NCBI RefSeq assembly: GCF_014207255.1
Contig: NZ_JACHCZ010000011.1
Location: 27,555-91,554 of the forward strand
Length of the DNA stretch: 64,000 nucleotides
Reading direction: 5' to 3'
Origin: Pseudomonas sp. JAI120
Lineage (GTDB): Bacteria > Pseudomonadota > Gammaproteobacteria > Pseudomonadales > Pseudomonadaceae
The notes below the pieces were generated by a model. The model saw nothing but the letters and a program-made list of their open reading frames with translations. It did not search any database and was not told where the DNA came from. The position numbers and the translations under genes are program-made. This document shows, piece by piece, positions 8,771-15,662 of the stretch. Each line of letters begins with the position of its first letter. Position 1 is the stretch's first letter.

Positions 8771-9496
8771 ATGAAAAAGTTGATTGTCACCGGTGCGGCC
8801 AATGGGATTGGCCGGGCAACTGTGGAAAAGGCTATCCAGGCAGGTTATTTCGTCATCGGTGCCGACAAGGACGCCGAAGGCCTGTGTGCGTTACAGCGCA
8901 CTTACACGGCGGATGTATTGGAAACCCATGTCGCGGACTTTTCTGATAATGCGCTGATCAAGGGTTTTATACCTGCACTGTACGAGCGCCACGCAACGAT
9001 TCATGCCTTAGTTAATAACGCTGGTATTTACCACGGCAAAAGCGTCTACGCCTATTCCGATGCTGAAGTGGACGAAATCCTGACGGTGAACCTCAAGGCA
9101 CTGGTTTATCTCTCCAAAGACTTCGCCGAACGGGAAATGAAACACGAAGCGCCGCGCAGCATCGTCAATATCGCCTCTGTGGCCGGCGAAGTGGGCAGTT
9201 GCGATGCCTTGTACGGCGCCACCAAGGCGGCAGTGATCGGCCTGACCAAAGCCAACGCCTGGAATTTCGCGCCGTTCGTGCGGGTTAACGCGGTGTCGCC
9301 GGCGCTGATCCACGACACCGCCATCTACGACACCATCCCCGAATACCGCCGCGCCGAGTACGCGCGCCAGGAAATCCTCAAGGAGCCGATCTTGCCCGGC
9401 GGCGTTGCCGAGGTCATTTTGCTGGTGATCAGCGATGCCATGCGTCATGTCACCGGCAAGGTCATTGCGGTGGACAACGGAGCCTACCCACGATGA
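8771..9496 (+). CDS. SDR family oxidoreductase in the biosynthetic operon
   Basis: A 241-residue classical SDR. The ATG at 8771 is preferred over one at 8744 because it is preceded by AAGGA seven bases upstream, begins right at the first beta strand, and does not overlap the sulfotransferase. Motifs: T-G-A-A-N-G-I-G (7-14), V-N-N-A-G, a serine in N-I-A-S-V-A-G, and Y-G-A-T-K with Tyr148 and Lys152. All catalytic residues are present, so it should oxidise or reduce a hydroxyl/carbonyl of the pathway intermediate with NAD(P). It ends 4 nt inside the next gene. Confidence 0.85.
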   Translation: MKKLIVTGAANGIGRATVEKAIQAGYFVIGADKDAEGLCALQRTYTADVLETHVADFSDNALIKGFIPALYERHATIHALVNNAGIYHGKSVYAYSDAEVDEILTVNLKALVYLSKDFAEREMKHEAPRSIVNIASVAGEVGSCDALYGATKAAVIGLTKANAWNFAPFVRVNAVSPALIHDTAIYDTIPEYRRAEYARQEILKEPILPGGVAEVILLVISDAMRHVTGKVIAVDNGAYPR

Positions 9497-10629
9497 GCCC
9501 GTCCACCCCCAAGAAGAAACTGCTGCTGGTGGGCGCAGGCAACCTGTGCCTGCAGATCCTGAAGATTCTCGGGCCGAAAAATGCCTTTGAATTCGTGGTG
9601 CTGGGGCGCAATGAAGACGCGACCTTGCGGCTGTGCAACCTGGTGGCACTGTCGTGTGCGCAGTTGGGGCACGACATTGCGATCAAGCCGGTGATTGCCG
9701 ACCTCACCGATATCGACCGGGTGACGCGGGTGCTGCGTGAAGAGGCGCCGGACCTGGTGGTGAACTGCGCATCGTTGCAATCGTGGCGGGTAATTACCGG
9801 GTTGCCCAAGCTCTCGTTCGAGCAACTCGACCAGGCGCAGTTCGGCCCCTGGCTTCCCATGCACCTGACGCTGATGCATCACTTGATGCAGGCGGTAAAA
9901 GCCTCCGGCATCGTGACCAGGACAGTCAACGCGGCCTTTCCCGATGCGGTCAACCCGATCCTGGCCAGGGTCGGTCTGGCGCCGGATATCGGGGTGGGCA
10001 ACGTGGCCAACCTGATCCCGGCAGTGCGATTTTCCATCGCGCGGCTGCTCGAGTGTGAGCCTGCCGATGTGCAGGTGTGCCTGTATGCCCAGCACTATTT
10101 CAGCCACTACGTGCCGCGCGGCGGCTTGCCCCCGCGTGCCAGTTACCGCTTGCTGTATGAGGTTCGCGACCGTCCGGCCGTGACCCACCTGCCGGCCGAA
10201 GCGATTTTTTCCACGGTTAAATCCGAGTTCCGCCGCCTGGGCGGTATCGATGGGCAGTTCCTCACGGCGTGCTCGGCCGTCACCGTGATCGAAGGGCTGT
10301 TTTCGCCCACGCCGGTGCGTGTGCACGCGCCCGGCCCGCTGGGGTTGCCGGGCGGCTATCCGGTGTGGTTGCAGGAGGGGCAGATCAACGTGCAGTTCAG
10401 CGCCGAATGCCCCCAGGACGAAGCGGTGCGCATCAATACCATCTGCCAGAGCCAGGATGGCATCGATGAAATTCATTGCGATGGCTCTGTCACCTATAAC
10501 CCGCAATGCATGGCGGTGATGCAGGCGATGCTGGGGTACTCGAAGAAAACCATGTCCATCGAACAGTCCGCCGAGTTTGCCCACGAATTGTCGAGCAAAT
10601 ACCTGTCTTTCAAACATTCAACCTGGTAG
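9493..10629 (+). CDS. saccharopine dehydrogenase-like oxidoreductase
   Basis: A 378-residue protein with an N-terminal Rossmann fold (L-L-L-V-G-A-G-N-L, residues 10-18), followed by a domain arrangement resembling saccharopine dehydrogenase/opine-type reductases: V-V-N-C-A-S marks the end of the nucleotide domain and a mixed C-terminal domain follows. Such enzymes typically reduce or oxidise C-N bonds, so reductive amination of a keto-sugar is possible, but this is inference. No close family can be named. The start overlaps the SDR stop by 4 nt, and the next gene begins 7 nt after its stop. Confidence 0.65.
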   Translation: MSPSTPKKKLLLVGAGNLCLQILKILGPKNAFEFVVLGRNEDATLRLCNLVALSCAQLGHDIAIKPVIADLTDIDRVTRVLREEAPDLVVNCASLQSWRVITGLPKLSFEQLDQAQFGPWLPMHLTLMHHLMQAVKASGIVTRTVNAAFPDAVNPILARVGLAPDIGVGNVANLIPAVRFSIARLLECEPADVQVCLYAQHYFSHYVPRGGLPPRASYRLLYEVRDRPAVTHLPAEAIFSTVKSEFRRLGGIDGQFLTACSAVTVIEGLFSPTPVRVHAPGPLGLPGGYPVWLQEGQINVQFSAECPQDEAVRINTICQSQDGIDEIHCDGSVTYNPQCMAVMQAMLGYSKKTMSIEQSAEFAHELSSKYLSFKHSTW

Positions 10630-10636
10630 GTGTGTG

Positions 10637-11407
10637 ATGAATCAGATGTCGGTGCACAAGCGCAGCGAAGTCGCCAGTTACGCAACGCAATACTCGAAAA
10701 AATTCGTCGAACGCTGGGATGATTTGATCGATTGGGAGAAAAGAAAGGCGGGTGAGAACGGGTTCTTTGAGAACCTGCTGAGGCAGCACGGCGTGAAGTC
10801 GGTGATCGACGTGTCCACGGGCAGTGGTTTTCATGCGGTACAGCTTAAACAGGCGGGGTTTGATGTCGTCGCTACGGACGGCAGCAGCACGATGTTGACC
10901 AAGGCCCGGGAGAATTTTCGGCAACGCGGGTTGGCGATCGAATCGCACTACCGGGACTGGCAGTCCCTCGATCCTGCTGAGCTCGGGCGCTTCGATGCCG
11001 TGGTGTGCCTGGGCAGTTCGCTGTGCCATGTGTTTGCAGCCCATGAACGGTTGGAGGTGCTGGAGAAGTTCAGGGCATTGCTCAATCCGGGCGGCTTGCT
11101 GATTGTGGATCAACGTAATTTCTTTGCCATTCGCGCAGGCAAGTTCAAATCCAGTGGTAATTACTATTACTGCGGTACACACGCATCCGTTGGCTTGGGG
11201 CAGGTCGATGAACACGTGTGTGAGTTCATCTACTCGTTCGATAACGCCGAGCAGTACCGGTTGCAGGTCTATCCGCTGTTGCCGGGCGAGTTGAAGGGGG
11301 AGGTGCTCAAGTCCGGATTTTCCGCCCATGAGAGTTACGGGGATTTCCAGCGTGACTACGACATGATGAATTGTGATTTTGTCATCCACACGGCGCGCGC
11401 CGTTTAA
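10637..11407 (+). CDS. class I SAM methyltransferase, glycine/sarcosine N-methyltransferase-like
   Basis: A 256-residue methyltransferase. The N-terminal pattern S-K-K-F-V-E-R-W-D-D-L-I-D-W (20-33) and motif I V-I-D-V-S-T-G-S-G-F-H (56-66), followed by V-V-A-T-D-G-S, closely resemble bacterial glycine/sarcosine N-methyltransferases of betaine synthesis. There is no partner dimethylglycine methyltransferase here, so the enzyme probably N-methylates a pathway amine rather than making betaine. The ATG at 10637 follows a GGTGTGTG stretch; an upstream in-frame ATG at 10577 lies inside the preceding gene and is rejected. Confidence 0.8.
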   Translation: MNQMSVHKRSEVASYATQYSKKFVERWDDLIDWEKRKAGENGFFENLLRQHGVKSVIDVSTGSGFHAVQLKQAGFDVVATDGSSTMLTKARENFRQRGLAIESHYRDWQSLDPAELGRFDAVVCLGSSLCHVFAAHERLEVLEKFRALLNPGGLLIVDQRNFFAIRAGKFKSSGNYYYCGTHASVGLGQVDEHVCEFIYSFDNAEQYRLQVYPLLPGELKGEVLKSGFSAHESYGDFQRDYDMMNCDFVIHTARAV

Positions 11408-11417
11408 GGAGAGCCTG

Positions 11418-12647
11418 ATGAGCACATGGGTACAAAGTAGCGCGCGCCCGTTGGACAGCGTCGTGCTGGCGGTGGTGTTGACCGGGTTCGTGGCCAGTAC
11501 CTACGGGTTTGGCGTTTACCTGTTCGCCAACCTGGTGGTGGACATGCGCCGCGACATCGGTTTCGACTACACCACGGTGGGCCTGATCACCGGCGGCGCG
11601 CAGATCGGCTTCCTGCTGTTTTCATCGGTCACCAGTTATATCAGCCGTTTTTTCGAAGGCTGGAAAATCAGCCTGGTGTCGACGGTGATGACATCCCTGG
11701 CGTTGTTGGGGCTGAGTGTCAGCAACAGTGTCTGGTTATCCGGGGCGCTGTTGATTTTGCTCGGCGGCTGCTCGGCCTCGGTGTACATCCCGCTGGCGGA
11801 GATTGTCACTAAGGGCTTCAGCCCGGGTAATCGCTCGCGGGTCATGGGGCTGATTTCCAGTGGCACCAGCTACGGCGTGTTCATAAATGGCTTGCTGGTG
11901 TCGTTCCTCACCCTGCAGGGTGGTTGGCGCTCGATCTGGCTCACTGCGGGCCTGATCTCGGTGGCCCTGTGCGTGGTGGCCTGGTTTCTGCTGCGCAACA
12001 TGGAGGCGGACAAGGACGCCGGCTTTTCCGGGCAGCGTTCGACGGCCTTCGACAGCCACGCACCTTGGTTGAGTCGCTCGCTGTACCTGACCTGGGCCAT
12101 TGCCTTTTTGAATGGGATGGCGCTATTGCCGTTCCAGACTTACCTGGCTCCGTTCCTGCGGGATGAGTTGGGGGTGTCGGTGCAGGACGCCGGGTTTGTC
12201 TGGACCACCATCGGCGCGGTGGGCATGGCCTCGGGCTTTCTGGTGGGATGGATTGCCGACAAGGTGGGCGTCAGGGCGTCGCTGGCCATGTGCTTTCTGA
12301 GTGCGGGGCTGGCCGCCACCCTGGTGTTCAGCTTCAACAGCCTCCCGCTGTTTTACCTGGCGGCATTTTTGTTTGCGCTGGCGTTCTACCCCATATTCGG
12401 GCTTGTCCCCAGCTACATCGGGCAAATCGTGCCGGTCAGCCGACTGACCCAGGCATTTGGTATTGCCAATGTGCTGATCGGCCTGGGTGGTGTGTGCGGC
12501 AACTTCCTGGGCGGTTTTTCCAAGGACCTGACCGGCTCGTTCTCCACCGTCTACTGGGTGGTTGCGCTGTTGCTGTTCGTGCAATGCGTGATGGTATTCC
12601 TGTTGGGTAAACCGCCTGTGGCGGTGACGGAGGGTAAGCGGCCATGA
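11418..12647 (+). CDS. MFS transporter, probable exporter of the operon product
   Basis: A 409-residue major facilitator with twelve predicted hydrophobic segments. It is preceded by AAGGAG about seven bases before the ATG at 11418. It resembles oxalate/formate-antiporter or CynX-like MFS proteins in overall pattern, and no substrate motif could be read. Its position between biosynthetic genes (10-nt gap upstream, 4-nt overlap with the APS kinase downstream) suggests that it exports the finished sulfated compound or imports a precursor. Confidence 0.8.
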   Translation: MSTWVQSSARPLDSVVLAVVLTGFVASTYGFGVYLFANLVVDMRRDIGFDYTTVGLITGGAQIGFLLFSSVTSYISRFFEGWKISLVSTVMTSLALLGLSVSNSVWLSGALLILLGGCSASVYIPLAEIVTKGFSPGNRSRVMGLISSGTSYGVFINGLLVSFLTLQGGWRSIWLTAGLISVALCVVAWFLLRNMEADKDAGFSGQRSTAFDSHAPWLSRSLYLTWAIAFLNGMALLPFQTYLAPFLRDELGVSVQDAGFVWTTIGAVGMASGFLVGWIADKVGVRASLAMCFLSAGLAATLVFSFNSLPLFYLAAFLFALAFYPIFGLVPSYIGQIVPVSRLTQAFGIANVLIGLGGVCGNFLGGFSKDLTGSFSTVYWVVALLLFVQCVMVFLLGKPPVAVTEGKRP

Positions 12648-13258
12648 GTCATTTTGCGGAACGTCCAGACCGGAATCTGCATGCGTTTGCGTTCAGCCAT
12701 CTCGGCGCCGAACGCTCGCGTATACCGCAAAAGCCTTTGGTCATCTGGATGACGGGCATCTCGGCTGCCGGCAAGTCGACGATTGCCGATGCGTTGGACA
12801 GGGCCTTGCAGGCACAGGGGCGCTTGACCTGCATCATTGACGGCGACTCGGTGCGCGGCGGCTTGTGCCGGGACCTGGGTTTTACCGACAGCGACCGCAC
12901 TGAGAATATCCGGCGGGTCGCCGAAGTGGCGCGCTTGATGCTGGACGCTGGGCTGGTGGTGATCGTGGCGCTGATCTCTCCGTCGGCGGCCAGCCGGCAT
13001 TACGCGCGCGCCATTGTCGGCAATGAGCATTTTGTCGAGGTGTATGTGGACGCGCCGCTGGAAACAGCCGAACAACGTGACCCTAAAGGCTTGTATAAAA
13101 AGGCCCGCCTGGGGCTGATCCAACACTTCACCGGTATTGATTCGAACTACGACGTGCCGATCTTTCCAGAAGTGCACGTGGACACCCAGGCGCTGTCTGT
13201 CGAACAGTCTGTCGCGACTATTCTCGATTGGATGGCCCGCAACAACGAGCGCACATAG
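12644..13258 (+). CDS. cysC: adenylylsulfate (APS) kinase, stand-alone
   Basis: A 204-residue APS kinase that phosphorylates adenylylsulfate to PAPS. The Walker A loop is G-I-S-A-A-G-K-S-T (38-46); the family form is usually GLSGAGKST. The G-D-S-V-R-G-G-L-C-R-D-L-G-F segment, E-N-I-R-R-V, I-S-P and D-P-K-G-L-Y-K-K-A-R are all characteristic. In Pseudomonas the housekeeping APS kinase is normally fused to CysN, so this separate copy as the last gene of the operon probably serves the sulfotransferase at 8032. It overlaps the MFS gene by 4 nt. Confidence 0.9.
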   Translation: MSHFAERPDRNLHAFAFSHLGAERSRIPQKPLVIWMTGISAAGKSTIADALDRALQAQGRLTCIIDGDSVRGGLCRDLGFTDSDRTENIRRVAEVARLMLDAGLVVIVALISPSAASRHYARAIVGNEHFVEVYVDAPLETAEQRDPKGLYKKARLGLIQHFTGIDSNYDVPIFPEVHVDTQALSVEQSVATILDWMARNNERT

Positions 13259-13354
13259 CCGCTGGTCTTCGCGCCGAGGTGGCGGTGCCTGCACGTTCAG
13301 AAAACAAGGTAATCTGCGCCATCGCAGCCATACCGCGTTTTTTCAGGAGCAGGC

Positions 13355-13990
13355 ATGACGCATTTCACCGGCACTGCAAAATCCATCCGTCTGATTGGCG
13401 GGGTTCAGGTATTGGACTTCATCAATACAACCAACGGCCGCCGCCCTGGGTCGCCGCTCAAGGTAATGGAAGAGCGGCTCACCAGTTTTCAGTTCTTCTT
13501 TGAATGGGCGCTGCACGCCTCGTTGATCTCCGCCCAGGAGTTCGCTGAATACAAGGCCATGGTGTTTGAGTCGCCTATTTCCTACCAGCCGGATCTGGAC
13601 GCCATCATTGCGTTCCGCGAATGCCTGTATGCCGTGTTTTATCCGTTGTCCTTGCGTCAGGCTGCGCCTGATGACGCCTTGCAGCAGATCAACCTGAATT
13701 TCCAGCAAGGCACCGCCTGGCGTGTACTGCGCACGGTTGACGGGACGCCGGCCTGGGCGTGGAAAACCTGCACCTCTGCCCAGGAACTGAGTGCAATGTT
13801 GATCGGACGGCTGGCAATCGAGGCCACGCAATTGCTGGTGTCCGGTGATCTTCGCGCCTTGAAGTGCTGCACGGCCACCGACTGTGATTGGCTATTCCTG
13901 GATATCTCCAAGAACAAACTGCGCAAATGGTGCCAGATGAGCGTGTGCGGCAGCCGGGAGAAATTGAGTCGCCTTAAACAGGCGCTTTAG
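13355..13990 (+). CDS. CGNR zinc-finger (ABATE domain) transcriptional regulator
   Basis: A 211-residue protein with an N-terminal stress-response ABATE-like domain (G-G-x-x-x-L-D-F-I-N-T) and a C-terminal CGNR zinc finger. The finger cysteines are in C-C-T-A-T-D-C-D-W-L-F-L-D and W-C-Q-M-S-V-C-G-S-R; the name-giving motif reads CGSR here. The ATG is preceded by GGAGCAGGC. It follows the APS kinase by 96 bp on the same strand and may regulate the operon, but it could also be a separate unit. Confidence 0.8.
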   Translation: MTHFTGTAKSIRLIGGVQVLDFINTTNGRRPGSPLKVMEERLTSFQFFFEWALHASLISAQEFAEYKAMVFESPISYQPDLDAIIAFRECLYAVFYPLSLRQAAPDDALQQINLNFQQGTAWRVLRTVDGTPAWAWKTCTSAQELSAMLIGRLAIEATQLLVSGDLRALKCCTATDCDWLFLDISKNKLRKWCQMSVCGSREKLSRLKQAL

Positions 13991-14034
13991 TCTCCAGGCA
14001 GTGTCGCGGTCGACGGGTAGCAATTGCTCCGCTT

Positions 14035-14053
14035 AATAGGAAGCATTACTATT
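14035..14053. promoter_or_regulatory. possible Fur box upstream of fecI
   Basis: A 19-bp stretch with inverted ends AATAG/CTATT matches about 10 of 19 positions of the Fur consensus and sits 28 bp before the ECF sigma factor start. This is where an iron-responsive operator would be expected for a fecI-type gene. The match is weak. Confidence 0.35.
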
Positions 14054-14081
14054 CACGCCCCGCCTCCCCAGTGCTCCCGCG

Positions 14082-14582
14082 ATGATCCCTCAGCCGCCCC
14101 GCAGAACAGGCTTTTTCGAGCACTACGAAGAGTTGATCGGAACCTGGACGCGCCGCCTGAGAAATCGTCAGCAGGCCGAGGACCTGGCCCATGACACCTT
14201 TGTGAGAGTGCTGGAGACAACCGCCTCCCAGGTAGAGCAACCGCGCGCTTATCTGCATCAAACTGCGCGAAATATCGCCGTGGACGCCTACCGACGCGAA
14301 GATCGGCGGGAAGCCATGGCGTTGGAAGCCTTTGATCAGCGCCAGCCCCACGGCGGCGACCCGGAGCATTTCATGCATGCGATCCAGTTGGCGGACTCTA
14401 TCGAACGGGCCTTGGCCGAGTTGCCGCTCAACTGCCGCAGGATTTTCATCTGGCAGAAGATCGAGGGCCTGACCCAGCAGGAAATCGCCGAGCGCCTGGG
14501 CTTGTCTAAAAATATGGTGGAAAAGTATATGATCCGCACCCTGCGGCATTTGCGTGACCGCTTGGACGCGATGGCCCCATGA
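14082..14582 (+). CDS. fecI: ECF sigma factor, FecI-like
   Basis: A 166-residue extracytoplasmic-function sigma factor. Region 2 includes L-R-N-R-Q-Q-A-E-D-L-A-H-D-T-F-V-R-V, and region 4 includes L-T-Q-Q-E-I-A-E-R-L-G-L-S-K-N-M-V-E-K-Y, both typical of FecI/PvdS-type iron-starvation sigma factors. It is followed with a 4-nt overlap by fecR and then by a FecA-type receptor, so it should transcribe the receptor gene when the ferric substrate binds outside the cell. Confidence 0.9.
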   Translation: MIPQPPRRTGFFEHYEELIGTWTRRLRNRQQAEDLAHDTFVRVLETTASQVEQPRAYLHQTARNIAVDAYRREDRREAMALEAFDQRQPHGGDPEHFMHAIQLADSIERALAELPLNCRRIFIWQKIEGLTQQEIAERLGLSKNMVEKYMIRTLRHLRDRLDAMAP

Positions 14583-15565
14583 CACACGCTCGCTCTGAAA
14601 CAGGACCTTCCATGATGGATAACCGTGCCCGCGACGAAGCCGCGCAATGGTTTGTACGCCTGCAAGACGGCGAACTGAGCGCCTCTGAGCGTCAACGGTT
14701 CGAGGCCTGGCGCAATGAGCATCCCGATCATCCATACGAATTCGATGTCTTGCAGGGAATGTGGAGCGCCACTGACCTGCTGCCCAAGGCCCGCTTGCAG
14801 GCGCTCTGTGATGGGCCGGCCGAACGCCCCAAGCGCCAAGCCATGTTGCGTTATGCGGTGGCCGCAAGTGTCGTCGCTGCTGCCTTGGGCCTGGGATTAT
14901 TCAGCGGGCTTGATCATCCAGAACCCTACAGCGCCGAGTTCAGTACGCGTGTGGGTGAGCATCGCCAGGTCGCGTTGCCCGACGGTTCAGTGCTGGACCT
15001 CAACAGCCGCAGCGTGGTCGCGGTGCACTATGAAAAGGACCGGCGCGGCGTGGAACTCAAGCAGGGCGAGGCGATGTTCAGCGTCGAGCACGATACCCGC
15101 CGGCCCTTCGTGGTCGATGCCGGGGCCGGGCAGGTGACGGTCACCGGCACCCGTTTCGATGTCCGCCGCGATGATGACCAGACCCGCGTGATGGTCGAGG
15201 CAGGTACCGTAAAGGTGCAGGGGCACTCTGTGGACAACGTGGTGACGCTGACGGCAGGCCTGGGTACCCAGGTCGACAGCAAAGGGCGGGTAGCAGCGGC
15301 CTATGACGTGAACACCGAGGAACTGACTGCCTGGCGTAACGGCAAGCTGGTCTTCAATAACGCCTCGCTGAGTGAAGTCGTCCGGGAAGTGTCCCGCTAC
15401 CGCGAGCAACCGCTGCGGGTCGGCACGCCGGCTGTGGGTCGCCTGCGCCTGACCAGCGTGTTCAAATCCGACGACACCGATGCCTTGCTCAAGGCCCTGC
15501 CACACATCCTTCCGGTCGCACTGCGCACCTTGCCGGACGGCAGCCAGGAAATTATTTCACGCTGA
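14579..15565 (+). CDS. fecR: FecR family anti-sigma/sigma regulator
   Basis: A 328-residue single-pass inner-membrane protein. The N-terminal cytoplasmic domain (A-A-Q-W-F-V-R-L-Q-D-G-E, then W-R-N-E-H-P-D-H) binds the sigma factor. A hydrophobic helix lies near residue 95, and the periplasmic FecR domain with G-E-A-M-F-S-V and V-T-G-T-R-F-D-V-R follows. The ATG at 14579 overlaps fecI by 4 nt; in-frame ATGs at 14612 and 14615 are alternatives. It relays the signal from the STN domain of the receptor to FecI. Confidence 0.9.
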   Translation: MTHARSETGPSMMDNRARDEAAQWFVRLQDGELSASERQRFEAWRNEHPDHPYEFDVLQGMWSATDLLPKARLQALCDGPAERPKRQAMLRYAVAASVVAAALGLGLFSGLDHPEPYSAEFSTRVGEHRQVALPDGSVLDLNSRSVVAVHYEKDRRGVELKQGEAMFSVEHDTRRPFVVDAGAGQVTVTGTRFDVRRDDDQTRVMVEAGTVKVQGHSVDNVVTLTAGLGTQVDSKGRVAAAYDVNTEELTAWRNGKLVFNNASLSEVVREVSRYREQPLRVGTPAVGRLRLTSVFKSDDTDALLKALPHILPVALRTLPDGSQEIISR

Positions 15566-15662
15566 CATTCAGGTTTTTTTCGAGTTCTTCGTCTTCTCCT
15601 GCAACTGCAACTGGTTTGCATTAACAGCCGTGTACTTTTGCGATCACAGGACTAGGTTCGAC

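Noticed and set aside
9484..10617. 377-codon open frame antisense to the saccharopine-dehydrogenase-like gene
   Set aside because: No recognisable domain and it breaks the tight rightward operon.
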